Assembly: GCA_963693365.1 (NCBI GenBank)
Contig: CAVNZM010000004.1
Coordinates: forward strand, 62,001-126,000
From: Amoebidium appalachense
Lineage: Eukaryota; Ichthyosporea
Length of the DNA: 64,000 bases
Reading direction: 5' to 3'
The notes beneath the pieces were generated by a model. That model saw nothing but the letters and a program-made list of their open reading frames with translations, was not told the origin of the DNA and searched no databases. The position numbers and the translations under genes were made by a program. Shown one piece after another: positions 48,301 through 57,576 of this stretch (positions are counted from its first letter, which is position 1; the number at the start of each line of letters is the position of its first letter).

Positions 48301-48484
48301 CGAAGAATTCATATGCAGACACGGTGTTGCAAAGACTTTTCGTTTAGACAGAGCCAACTATTTTAAAAGCCACCTGTTTCTAGCAGTATGTCAGGCATTA
48401 GGTACGGACGCAAAACTTACACCAGCATATTATCATGATGCAAACGGACAGTGTGAAAAAGGTTTTATTTGTGGAAATTATTGA
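45248..48484 (+). CDS. Gypsy Pol: RT, RNase H and integrase, interrupted at 3' end
   Basis: RT has EMLKIGVIEPSTSAWASPVVLVPKK, FTVFDLAHGYWLIP, MPFGLSAAPGTFQ and the catalytic YLDDIIV (about 330). RNase H has LYTDASYSGLGAVLEQ (about 478) and AYASRSL..TELECAALVWA. A linker of Thr-His/Asp-Thr repeats encoded by CA-rich DNA (47355-47580) precedes integrase: HEDLSAGHYGF...CRACKTC zinc module, Asp in VALDIVGPF, Asp in FRLDRANYF (motif altered) and Glu in NGQCEKG. Four codons later the DIRS element gives a false stop. The integrase continues at 53889. Confidence 0.92.
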   Translation: MTRVKGRFVVALCPTIIVFCRIPPSPPTPPTPPPPGQDDTSFYSGVSNDSIISYTYATAGDTCVFTYTNAQPSVKITVNENMPKNGNSPNTAFIGVGSAFIEDDSDVEAGGSGSVPPPPISDSPVPAEPKFGERLNKTQIIQLKQVIARYPEVFRVRVASMAKLGVKHYIDVGNHPPIARKPYRTSHAEREAIRKEIAEMLKIGVIEPSTSAWASPVVLVPKKNTNKLRFCVDYRQTCNAVAKKNAYPLPSIQEALDSFAGCVIFTVFDLAHGYWLIPMEESSKEITAFTTHMGLFQFKDMPFGLSAAPGTFQKCVNQIINGAHEYAKAYLDDIIVASKSFEEHTVHVEDILRRLDDAGACVQISKCAFGTHSTPYLGHVVSVDGISVDESKIEKVRDWPVPQNISELRSFLGLANYYRRFVSNFASVTAPLRQLQRAEAIWRWSEQQQHAFHTLKQLLISAPILAHPRFDREFTLYTDASYSGLGAVLEQVDDEGLSHVIAYASRSLHDTETRYAVTELECAALVWATEHFRPYLFQTHFKVVCDHTALKALLTKELPNPRLQRWALKLQAMDFTIIARPGTQHVNADAPSRLPAVSATARTRAPVNDTSTHVNLDTYNIMPTQRQEPVLREGERPIAAQQVDSTIFAQNVKALREAQSLETPDMAYITKDSLRSSSKRRRAEAQVNETTQNNTCAHKSNTDHTHTHTPHTQNDTQHTDTDTPDTQFDLPHTQNDTQHTETDTPDTQNDTPPHTQNTHHSEHTPPTDTQHHTHKNTTSLPDTPTATTPPTKRAKRTTHQNKDTEKTLTHWIEPRFRHLTPTEVRAYQQNDTRCRAIIEYVTKKIVPTDDKVYREILLCKDAYMVHDNILYRVSIPQTRKDPKDVLRHTLYVPYGLRHNTFAACHEDLSAGHYGFSKTYLRVCERFFWPNMYADILAWCRACKTCATRKSYPRTRMPSTYRETEGPLDVVALDIVGPFSPATLNGNTHILVAVDEFTRWPEAWPMTEPTSEKIAKILVEEFICRHGVAKTFRLDRANYFKSHLFLAVCQALGTDAKLTPAYYHDANGQCEKGFICGNY

Positions 48485-48797
48485 CATAAATATTTTTCTG
48501 GGTAAACACGTAGGATGGGTGTCCGATATCAACAGGCTTTGTTTCATGTTTTAGCAGTTCGCGTTCGGCTGCCCGCATACGGGCACCTATTAGCCGATCA
48601 AAACATCAGATTCCACAGATCACTAGACCGAGTCTGATTGGCTCAGGATAAGATTTCACATAACACTAGATCGGTTTTGATTGGCTCAGTTCGGTAGCCG
48701 TAGGTATATAAGCACGACAGTTTTTAGCAGATCAGCAGGCAACAACACATCTTCTGTGTTTAGCACCTACAGCTTTACAGCTATATTTTCTTTTCAC
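48461..48797 (+). repeat. Split direct repeat A1, with promoter
   Basis: 337 bp, the same as 53339-53675. It contains two TTGATTGGCTCA-like CCAAT boxes and TATATAAG at 48705-48712, about 120 bp before the gag ATG at 48827. Confidence 0.93.
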
Positions 48798-48826
48798 TCT
48801 CCCTATCTTTCCGTACGCCGGTCAGC

Positions 48827-49996
48827 ATGCCGCCGAAAAAGCGCCAGGCCTCAGCCACTGCCCCTGCCGCGGCACCCAAGCGCCTGACCCGCAGCGACCT
48901 CCGCCACAGGCTGACCAACGCTCCCGCGGACACTGACGCGCCTCCAGCGGCCCAGACCACCTCGGACCCGGACCCGCCGGCTAGTCTCCCCTCCCCTCCT
49001 GAAGCCCCCCCTCAGGCCCCGCCGTCCCCGCAGATGACTTCTCAAGACGCCGTCCTTGCCGCCCTTACCGCCATCAGCACCCAGATGGCTGGCGTCCTGG
49101 CTGCTCTCACCAACCGCGACCCTCCCGCGCCCCCCGCCGCGCCCTCCGCACCCGGGGAGGTTTCCCCGGGGCTGCATCTCGGCCCTGACCTAGACCTACC
49201 TGCCCTGCCCGCGCCCCCCATCACAGGTGAGAACACTGGCGACATTCAGCCGGGCACACTCCCGCTTCCCCCCGCGGATGTGCTGGCAGATTTGCGCGCC
49301 AATCGTTTCGTCGACCTGTATAAGTTCACCCCCGCCGCCCTCCTGGCCCCATCCAAGAAAGGTCAGCATCTGCGCATGGCCGACGACGGCAGCATCGAGA
49401 CTTTTCGCCAAGACAAACCCGTTCCCCTGCGTTCACTCGTCATTTGGATCCAGGCTTGGACCCATTACATGGCCGCCAAGCACCACCTCGGCCTCCCCAC
49501 GGACAAAGACGTACTTTGGACTCAGCACATCACTCGCCTCAGCACCCGATACCCGTGGGCCCAGATCCACAACTATGACGTATACGCCCGAACCGTTGCC
49601 CACCAGCAGGGTCGGGCTCCGATCGAGTGTCCCAACCTGCTCGCCCAACTCCACCAGGATCTCCTCTTGCCACCCACTCTGCTCATCCCGGACGCATGTC
49701 AGCGCTGTGGCTTCCCTGACCACCCCAGCGCGGCCTGCCCCATGTACCCCAAGCCCGGCTGTGGTCTTGACGGCTTTAAGCCGCCCCACAAGCCCGGCGG
49801 GGGTCAAACCCCTAACCGCCCTGGCCCGCAACCCGGCCCGGCAAAACCGGCCCGACCCGTGGATCTACCCGCGACGCACTGCAGGAATTTCCACATTAAC
49901 GGTCGGTCCTGCGCTAAGCAGCCCTGCCCCTTCTCCCACGTGTGCCCGCTCTGCTCTGGCACACACCCCCGCAAAGACTGCAAACACAATGCCTAG
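48827..49996 (+). CDS. DIRS-like Gag
   Basis: 389 residues from ATG 48827 (MPPKKRQASA). A Pro/Ala-rich N-terminus is followed by a helical middle (WIQAWTHYMAAKHH) and two Cys/His groups: CQRCGFPDHPSAACPMYPKPGC, and a CCCH plus CX2CX3HX4C tail (GRSCAKQPCPFSHVCPLCSGTH). The tail matches the pattern seen in Ngaro/DIRS Gag proteins. It presumably binds element RNA. It ends at TAG 49994-49996. A non-coding C-rich gap (50.0-50.3 kb) precedes the pol frame. Confidence 0.85.
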   Translation: MPPKKRQASATAPAAAPKRLTRSDLRHRLTNAPADTDAPPAAQTTSDPDPPASLPSPPEAPPQAPPSPQMTSQDAVLAALTAISTQMAGVLAALTNRDPPAPPAAPSAPGEVSPGLHLGPDLDLPALPAPPITGENTGDIQPGTLPLPPADVLADLRANRFVDLYKFTPAALLAPSKKGQHLRMADDGSIETFRQDKPVPLRSLVIWIQAWTHYMAAKHHLGLPTDKDVLWTQHITRLSTRYPWAQIHNYDVYARTVAHQQGRAPIECPNLLAQLHQDLLLPPTLLIPDACQRCGFPDHPSAACPMYPKPGCGLDGFKPPHKPGGGQTPNRPGPQPGPAKPARPVDLPATHCRNFHINGRSCAKQPCPFSHVCPLCSGTHPRKDCKHNA

Positions 49997-50297
49997 TCTA
50001 CGCGCACACCCACACACACAGCTAGAACATAGGGGTTAGGAGCTAGGACACACGAGTACAGGGAAACGGAGCTCGGGAGAACGGGCCCATAGGGCTGAGT
50101 ACAAAATTTCGCAGGCCAAACTACGGCGCCCGCGCGCGTCAAGAATAAATGTCCCTACACAAAGACGTTTATTCTGGCCACTGCACATAATTTTACTCCC
50201 CCCCCCCCATCCCACGAGCCTCCCCCCCCCCTTACACTCACCTAGCACTCCCTCCCCCCCCCCCTTCTTCTACCTCTGTGTCCGCCCACACCCCCGC

Positions 50298-50393
50298 GTG
50301 CTCGGGCACATTCCCCTGCACAGGGCCCCGCTGCCCTCCCTGCCAACCTTCACTCGGGCCCAGCTGCCCTACCCTAACCCCCCCGGGGCCCTG

Positions 50394-50456
<63 letters not shown>

Positions 50457-52139
50457 CTGCCGGGATCTCCCCGAGGGTGCCCCACCCTTGCTAACCACCC
50501 CTTCCCCCGAGGCTCAGACCCGGAGGCCCGCCCGCTGCCCCAGCACCGCATTGACACCTCCCGCCTCCGGGAACTGCTGGCCTCCTACCCAGACCAATCA
50601 TTCGCCGCACAACTCCTCCACGATGTCGAATTCGGTGTCGACATCGGCTATCGCGGGCCCTCCACCTCTCGGGTGGGCCCCAACCTACCCACCACCCCGG
50701 AGGCAGCTTCCGCTATCACGGCGGATATTGCCAAAGAAGTCGCCCTCGGCCACCTGCGCGGCCCCCTCTCCCCGGCCCAATTCTTTGACGAATTTCCGGT
50801 CCACCGTTCCTCCCCCATCGGCGCCGTTACCAAGAAAGGGAACCCCCCCAAGTACCGTCGAATCCACCACCTCTCCTGGCCCCGGGGTAGCAGTGTCAAT
50901 GACAGCATCACCTACCCCGACGAACTTCAGTACATTCGCGCCCGGGACGTCACCCAGCTCATTCTCGACGCAGGCCCCGGCTGCTACATGGCCGTGGCAG
51001 ATGTGCAGGCTGCCTTCCGGCACATGCCCATCCGACCAGAAGACCATCACTTAATGGCATTCAAATGGTTGGGGCATTTTTACGTTGAAACCAGACTGCC
51101 CTTCGGCCTGAAATCTAGCCCAGCCATCTGGGAACGGATCGCGGCCACCCTACAGTGGCTGGCACACCAGCACGGTATTACCCTCATCCGCCACTACGTA
51201 GACGACTGGATTATAGTCGCCCCCACACAAGAGCAGTGCCAACGTCACCTATCCACCTTCCTGCAACTCTGCCGAGAGCTGCACATTGCCATCTCCGAAG
51301 ACAAGATGCAGGGCCCGGCTACCCGTGTCGTCTTCATCGGTATCGAATTCGACTCCATCACCATGGAGGCACGAATCCCGGCTTCCAAGCTCTCGGACCT
51401 ACTCGACCTCACTTCCCACCCAAAGCCCACCATCACCATTCGGGACCTCCAGTCCCTCCTCGGCAAACTCACCTGGTGTGCCCAGCTGGTTCCCCCCGGG
51501 AGGGCCTTCTCCCAGCGCCTATGGGCCCTTCTCCGGACCCACCCACACCTTGCCGGCCACCACCACATACGACTGACTGCTGCCGCCCGGGCCGACATAG
51601 CCGAATGGCACCAGTTCCTCACATCATGGAATGGGGTGCACCTCATCACACCCCCCACATACACCACCCTGGCCACCGATGCTGCCGGATCGGTGGGTCT
51701 AGGAGGCCACTGGCTCGACCAATGGTTCTTCATGCCCTGGTCCCCCTCCACCCAAGCCCTCTATGCTCATGAGGGTAAACTCAGTTCTTCCGTCATTGAA
51801 CTCCTGGCCATCGCAGCCGCCGTGGCCCTCTGGGCCCCCTCCTGGTCCACCCACCATGTCCGTATTTTATGCGACAACACGGGTGCTGTGTCTGACCTAC
51901 ACTAACGGTCTTCCCCCCACCCCGTGATGGCCAAACTTATTCGGTTCATCACCCGCATGGAAATGCAATACCAATTTACGTTACAGGCATCCTACCTACC
52001 AGGACCCCTCAACCATCTGGCCGATGCCATTTCTCGTAACCAACTTCCCCGGGCCCGACGACTCCGACCTTCCCTGCAACCGGAGCCCTGCCCCTTCCCC
52101 TCCTGGGTCCACGAGTTCCTATCCCTTCCCTTGGGCTAA
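50298..52139 (+). pseudogene. DIRS-like RT-RNase H with one in-frame stop
   Basis: The frame begins in a roughly 58-bp poly-C/Pro stretch (50398-50455). RT shows RRIHHLSWPRGSSVND, MAVADVQAAFRHMPI, RLPFGLKSSPAIWE and the catalytic YVDDWII. RNase H shows LATDAAGSVGLGGHW, ELLAIAAAVALW and ILCDNTGAV. A TAA at 51903-51905 interrupts the frame, which then continues in the same frame (FTLQASYLPGPLNHLADAISR) to 52139. Whether the stop is a mutation, a sequencing error or read through is open. Confidence 0.85.
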
Positions 52140-52189
52140 CCCCCCCCCCCCCCCCCCCAGATCTCCCGTTCCGGAGCAACGCTGGCAGA

Positions 52190-53221
52190 TTGGCCCCCCA
52201 CTTTGCTCTGGCCGAGCTGCTTCGAGCCACCACTACCCTGCAGGAATGCCAGGCCCTGAGTCTCAACCTCGACTCTCGGGCCTTTTACTCCCGGGTGCAG
52301 AAAGTGTTCATCGATTTCTGTGTGGCATCTCGGCTGCAATCCCCCTCCGGGTCCTCCCTCCCGGCCTCCCCACACACCGTGCAACTTTTTCTCGCCTGGT
52401 GTGCCCAACGAGGGGTACAGGCCTCTTCCTTAACCGGCTACAATTCGGCCATCACCAGGCTCCACCTCGACATGGGCCTCCCTGCTCCCTACCCCCACGA
52501 CAAGTCTCTGGCCTGGTTCCTACGGGGGGTGGGCAGATGGCAGCTTTCTCACAACATCCGACCCCGCTCATCAACCAGGGAACCCCTCCTGCCCTCCCAC
52601 CTCAGCCTACTTCATGGCCAGTGCCCCACAAAGGCCTCCTCGGCCAATCTCCGGCTATGGACAGCCCTCATCGTCGGTTTCTGTGGTCTCCTCCGTTCAG
52701 GGGAATTTACCTCCAAGACCCTGACTTCTTTCAACCCGTCCCGTCACGTTAAACGGAAAGACGTGACCTTCACCTACACCCCCACCGGTACTTTGTCCCA
52801 TGCCACCCTCCACCTGCCAACCTCTAAGACGGATGTACAGGCCCGAGATGTCAACGTCACTCTAGCTGCCCTGCCCCTCACCCATTTCTCCCCAGCCCAT
52901 CTCCTCCGGCAGTTCCTGCATACAACGTCCGGTCAACCCGACGACCCCCTGTTCAGTCTCGGTGGCATCCCCTACACCAAGAGTGCTTTCTCTGCCGACT
53001 TCCGTGCCCTCCTCTCCCGGGCAGGCCTCTCACCCTCCCGGTTTGCCGGACACAGCCTCCGCATCGGGGGGGCCATAGCACTGGCTGAGGCCGGGGTCGA
53101 CGACTCCCGGATCAAACAACTCGGCAGGTGGTCCTCCGACTGTTTCCTGATCTATACACGACTTCGTCCGGCCTCCATTGCTGCCACTACCACACGTGTA
53201 TTCGCCTCTATTCTTAAGTGA
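52190..53221 (+). CDS. DIRS-like tyrosine recombinase
   Basis: About 343 residues; no clear ATG, so the start may lie in or before the poly-C at 52140-52160 or be a fusion with RT-RNase H. An N-terminal helical core-binding domain (FLAWCAQRGVQ..LTGYNSAITRLHLDMGLP) is followed by the catalytic domain with Arg in GLLRSGE (52694), His and Arg in GHSLRIGG (53051), Trp in GRWSS (53129) and the nucleophile Tyr in IYTR (53153). All catalytic positions are present. It joins the circular DNA intermediate to the chromosome at a GTTTT-like core, in place of an integrase. Confidence 0.93.
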   Translation: MAPHFALAELLRATTTLQECQALSLNLDSRAFYSRVQKVFIDFCVASRLQSPSGSSLPASPHTVQLFLAWCAQRGVQASSLTGYNSAITRLHLDMGLPAPYPHDKSLAWFLRGVGRWQLSHNIRPRSSTREPLLPSHLSLLHGQCPTKASSANLRLWTALIVGFCGLLRSGEFTSKTLTSFNPSRHVKRKDVTFTYTPTGTLSHATLHLPTSKTDVQARDVNVTLAALPLTHFSPAHLLRQFLHTTSGQPDDPLFSLGGIPYTKSAFSADFRALLSRAGLSPSRFAGHSLRIGGAIALAEAGVDDSRIKQLGRWSSDCFLIYTRLRPASIAATTTRVFASILK

Positions 53222-53249
53222 AACCTTTGGAGCAAGCATGCTGCTCTCG

Positions 53250-53337
53250 TGCCGTGGTTTACAACCATTGCAGGTTCACTTTCGTCCAAGGGGATGTCCC
53301 CCTAGAGGCAACACACGTCCCGGAGTAGTTTTCATAG
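53250..53337 (+). repeat. Split direct repeat B1 and B1/A2 junction
   Basis: 88 bp, equal to 53806-53888. The junction with A2 reads AGTA-GTTTT-CATAGAG-GTTTT-ATTT. Confidence 0.9.
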
Positions 53338-53338
53338 A

Positions 53339-53675
53339 GGTTTTATTTGTGGAAATTATTGACATAAATATTTTTCTGGGTAAACACGTAGGATGGGTGT
53401 CCGATATCAACAGGCTTTGTTTCATGTTTTAGCAGTTCGCGTTCGGCTGCCCGCATACGGGCACCTATTAGCCGATCAAAACATCAGATTCCACAGATCA
53501 CTAGACCGAGTCTGATTGGCTCAGGATAAGATTTCACATAACACTAGATCGGTTTTGATTGGCTCAGTTCGGTAGCCGTAGGTATATAAGCACGACAGTT
53601 TTTAGCAGATCAGCAGGCAACAACACATCTTCTGTGTTTAGCACCTACAGCTTTACAGCTATATTTTCTTTTCAC
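53339..53675 (+). repeat. Split direct repeat A2
   Basis: 337 bp copy of A1. It is followed by 130 bp of unique sequence to B2. Confidence 0.93.
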
Positions 53676-53805
53676 CCACCCACCTACACCCTACACTCAA
53701 CCCCCATTGATCCCCACATACGTGCTGTTTTTTCACGGGGCGAAGACTTCCCCCGTTTTTTGGGCACAAGGACCTCACGGATCAATAAATTGATGACTGG
53801 GGGCC

Positions 53806-53888
53806 TGCCGTGGTTTACAACCATTGCAGGTTCACTTTCGTCCAAGGGGATGTCCCCCTAGAGGCAACACACGTCCCGGAGTAGTTTT
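53806..53888 (+). repeat. Split direct repeat B2, right end
   Basis: Copy of B1 running to the GTTTT core; gypsy integrase sequence follows. Confidence 0.9.
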
Positions 53889-54722
53889 CATAGACTAAAC
53901 AGAGACTTAACTAACAATCTTGCTATGTTCACTCAAGATTATATACAGACATGGGACTTATATGTGCCTTACTTTTTACTTGCGTGCAGAACTACCGTTT
54001 GTGCTTCCACAGGCTATACACCAGCAGAGCTTATGTATGGTCGCGCACTAAAATCACCTTATGACAACCTAATTAACCGCCCAAACGAAATACCATACTC
54101 ACCAAAAGAGTACTATCAACAACTCCTAGAAAAACTACGCTTTGCACACGCTAGAGCATCAGACATCTCAAGATTCGAAAGACAGAAACAAGCAGCCAAA
54201 AGAAGCGAAAGAGCAAAAGCAAAGTATTGGGATGACGGTGACAAAGTATGGTTGTACACACCTAGAAAGAAGAACGGTATTTCACGCAAACTTCTACATA
54301 TGTGGCACGGACCCTTCACTATTGTAAAGCACGTAACTAACTCTACTTATGAATTAGCCAACACCAAAGGCAGAAAACTAAAAGCACCCGTCCATGTCTC
54401 TCGCCTTAAACCTTATCACAACCCAAATGCACGACCAACTGACCGTATACCTATGCCTCACACTGATATTCCACTTACCGACACAGAGTTGGCTTCTCCA
54501 CGTGACGCCACACCCGTGTCCGTCACAGGGCAAGTAGCATCTAAGAATGGCCGCTATTGGAGAATACTATGGTCTGACGGAAAAGAAAACTGGGAGCTTG
54601 AGCACAATTTAGGAACTGCATTCCCTGCTGTAGGTAAGCTTATCACTGACAAAAACATGGTACCCATTCCTTCGTTCGGTTATGCCTACAACAACAACGC
54701 CACACGTTCTGAGCTCTCTTAG
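53889..54722 (+). pseudogene. Gypsy integrase, C-terminal part, severed by the DIRS element
   Basis: Continues from NGQCEKGF with HRLNRDLTNNLAMFTQDY, LACRTTVCASTGYTPAELMYG, DGDKVWLYTPRKK, LLHMWHGPFTIVKHV (GPF/Y-type module) and VHVSRLKPYHN. The tail WRILWSDGKENWELEHNL resembles a chromodomain-like end that could direct integration, but I am not sure of this. It ends at TAG 54720-54722. It is intact apart from the DIRS insertion. Confidence 0.85.
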
Positions 54723-55005
54723 CTCACCGCGCAGAAAGTCACCCAAAACGTACATACCTAAGATAAATTATTGCCGTTCGATTGCCTCATAGCGCATCAA
54801 GAATTTTTCCCTTAGTGTCATTTTCACCAATCACACCGTTTTGCCAAGTGAAACCCAATTGGAATTCAATACACTCGCACCAATGCAATAAACCCTAGTA
54901 AATGGCCCAATCAATTACCACCTTATTATAAAACTCGCCATTGGGTACCTAACTACCAATCATAATTCTTAAATATGCCGAGACGGCATACCTTAGCCCG
55001 GGGTC

Positions 55006-55985
55006 GCAAAGTCGTTAATATTTATTATATTCTAATTGGTTCTAAATCACGAAAGCTTATGACTCTATATTGGAGAACTTTTCATCATACGAGAGCATGC
55101 GAGCAATGAGAAAGCGAGCCAAGAAACAACCACAAAATGTATTTAAAAATACGCCAATTATAATAGAGCCAAGAGCCAAGAGCATCCTATAACAGAGCCA
55201 AGAGATTGCAAAGGGTAATTACCCAGGAAATACAAGCGTCAGGTGTGAACATGAAAAACATCGCCAAAGTATCAGTCTGTTCTGTGGAATTCATATTTAT
55301 TGATATTCATTATTATCATTGGCTGGACAGTGAGCCACTGGCTCACTAGTTACGTAACCATCAGATCCCTAGTGGGAAATTAGAGTGTGTATAGAGTGTG
55401 TCAAATCGAAGTCTTAAAATATTATACTGACATTTGAGTGATAAATAGTGTTGCAAATAAGCTATAAATATATTCACTGAGATATTATTAGGTACAGTTG
55501 TACATATGAATTGTATTGTATGAGACCATGTCTGAATGCACAGTGAGCCGCGAACTACCGGGGTTCGTAATCTTAGATGACTGGCGATTCTACTTTTGAT
55601 AGGTTAATCTTTGCTCGGCGAAATTCATAATCAGCGAGTAGTATACAATTAGTAATCGTGTAGTCATCGGGATTTTCTTAGAAACTTCTTATAGGACTTT
55701 CGGGAACCTTCCAGCTAGTATATAAACCGCGTTTAGTTTCAGTCTTAGACAGGTAGACCAACCGATTCCTCGATGTAGTTACAACCCTTGCGCTTAGTTA
55801 GATCGGTAATTTCCTCTCGATACGTCTCCAGTCGTCTACGTTGTAGGTGGTGCATCGGCATTTCGTCTCATATCAACCCTCTACATTCCTGTGTATGGCC
55901 AGGCTGCCTACAGAAATAAACAGCATTGACAAACTAAAACTAACTTATGCGTAATCTACTGGCTGCTTTACTGCCGTCCTTTTCG
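55006..55985 (+). repeat. Gypsy 3' LTR
   Basis: 980 bp, nearly identical to 40820-41800. The sequence just before it (CTTAGCCCGGGGTC) is a poor polypurine tract. Confidence 0.93.
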
Positions 55986-55990
55986 GTGTC

Positions 55991-56081
55991 CACCAAAGAC
56001 AACGTGGCCGACATCTTCACCAAGCCCCTGCCCGGGCCCTCCCACGAGCAGCACCGTGCTTCACTCAGTCTTCGTGACTGA
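55991..56081 (+). pseudogene. Copia RNase H C-terminus
   Basis: STKDNVADIFTKPLPG and a stop follow directly after the gypsy target duplication. This is the usual end of copia Pol and completes VVVTYV at 40815. Confidence 0.87.
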
Positions 56082-56082
56082 G

Positions 56083-56122
<40 letters not shown>

Positions 56123-56813
56123 TCATCTACAGTGGTCTTCAAGTAGGTTGGGGCCCTGGCCAGTGGTCTACACATCACCGTGTAGAGACACCTCCCAACG
56201 AAAGTCTACTGCTGTCTTCATCGATCTTCCGTGTGTGTGCATCTTCAGTGGGGACTTCTTCTCCACCATCCGTCGTTTATTTATATACCACCATATATAT
56301 TGGCTTTCTTTTATATTCGACTTATGTATATGTCGAACTGGGATGGCGTCCCAGTATAAATAATTATCTATAGCCATGGCGTGCTGGTTGACTGCCAGTC
56401 TAAACCTAGTCCTCGGGATGCTCATTCCCCGTGTCTTAACTGGTTGACCACCAGTCTATAAATCAGTCCACAAGATGTTCAAGCCTTGTGTTTATCTGGG
56501 TGGTCCCCAGTATAAATCATTAGCCACCAACACGTCACACATACACTAGTTGTTTTCTTCTATATATATTTATATATCGTCGTTGGCTACCGTCATGTTC
56601 CGAGTCTTCAGAGGCAACCGTCGTTGTGTGCTTCTTCCGTTAATTTGGTTTTCTTCCCCGGCTTGCCCCTTCAAGTCTTCTCCATTGTCTTCTCGAGTGG
56701 GGAAACTTGACTGTGACTTCACGGCACCTGCTTCTACAAGTGTGAGAGTATTGACATCAACAGTCACATCAACAAACTTCACGAGAACCCAACTTCCAAC
56801 CCTTGAGTGGGGA
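56082..56813 (+). other. Copia 3' untranslated region and polypurine tract
   Basis: Poly-C at 56087-56119, then AT-rich non-coding sequence with repeated CAGTATAAAT-like steps (56290-56520). GAGTGGGGA at 56805-56813 touches the LTR and is the likely polypurine tract. Confidence 0.75.
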
Positions 56814-57571
56814 TGTCATCTTCCCATGATTCACGGCAAGACTTAGAAGTTGAGTTTTATATATGTTTATTGGTTTGTTGTAGTTTGTTTCCTTTTTCCT
56901 TTTTCCGTTTTCCTTTCTTCCTTTCTCTCTTTCCTTTCTGTTTCCGTGTACACCGATATCTTAAATCTGTGTACATATCGAGATATTTAGCTCGCGCACA
57001 CGTATTGTCGTTTGTGTCAATATCTAAATATGTCGTCCAATCAGATCTCGTTGTATTTCCCAAATATAGTAACTTACATTCCTTTCCCATTCCTTTTTTC
57101 ACGACGTAGCCTTGTGCTATGTTCTCCAACTATTAGGAATAATTATATTTAGACGTGTTATGTTAAGAACCGTTATAAATGTATGATGTGAACTAATAGT
57201 TACATAAGTGCCACGTTTCATTTTGTTAAATGTTTCCGTAGTTATATTAGACGATTTCTTTTATTAGAGGATTGCATTTTATCTTCTATGTGTCGACAGA
57301 CATTTCGATCGATATATTTTACACTCATAGTTTTCGTCTTTCTGATTGGAAAATAGAGTTTTCGTTCTTTTGATTGGTTTATCGATTTCACATTCCCAAG
57401 TATAAAAGGGACTTCATCTTGGAATAAATATCAAGCAGTCGTATTCGTTTCCTATGGTTCCAGTAATCGTTCCACCTCTCCGGTTGTGTTTCTCCCGTGT
57501 GTCTCTGTGTTGTGTATAACATAACACCCATCTGTGCTCTCTGCTTCTCCGTTTACCCACACAAAACAACA
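56814..57571 (+). repeat. Copia 3' LTR
   Basis: 758 bp with the same TATAAAAG (57401) and AATAAA (57423) as the 5' LTR, plus a 7-bp insertion near 56900. Confidence 0.95.
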
Positions 57572-57576
57572 CTCCC

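Larger units (their letters stand above)
48467..53888 (+). mobile_element. DIRS/PAT-type tyrosine-recombinase retrotransposon
   Basis: It lies inside the gypsy integrase. The sequence order is A1 (48461-48797), gag, RT-RNase H, tyrosine recombinase, B1 (53250-53337), A2 (53339-53675), B2 (53806-53888), the split direct repeats of PAT/Ngaro-type elements. There is no target duplication. Left and right borders share a GTTTT core (48462-48466, 53884-53888), and joining them restores the integrase frame. DIRS-type elements insert by recombination at short GTT-like cores. A1 and A2 look identical, so it is young and later than the gypsy insertion. Confidence 0.92.
40820..55985 (+). mobile_element. 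Ty3/gypsy LTR retrotransposon, recent
   Basis: LTRs at 40820-41800 and 55006-55985 differ by about two substitutions and one 1-bp indel. The 5-bp duplication GTGTC lies on both sides (40815-40819, 55986-55990). gag, protease and RT-RNase H-integrase follow in gypsy order. The integrase frame is interrupted by a DIRS/PAT element (48467-53888). Without that guest it is about 9.7 kb. The LTR termini are GCAAAG...TTTTCG instead of TG...CA. Confidence 0.93.
17802..57571 (+). mobile_element. Ty1/copia LTR retrotransposon, host of all nested insertions
   Basis: The LTRs at 17802-18552 and 56814-57571 both begin TGTCATCTTCC and end AAAACAACA. They are flanked by the 5-bp duplication CTCCC (17797-17801, 57572-57576). 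A primer site follows the left LTR and a purine tract precedes the right one. Subtracting the five direct insertions (3.5, 0.4, 0.5, 13.5 and 15.2 kb) leaves about 6.7 kb, normal for copia. Coding pieces occur in copia order (gag, knuckle, protease, integrase, RT, RNase H) on the plus strand across the insertions. LTRs differ by a 7-bp indel and a handful of substitutions, so the original insertion is fairly recent. Frameshifts and an inversion in gag show that the element is dead. Confidence 0.93.
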
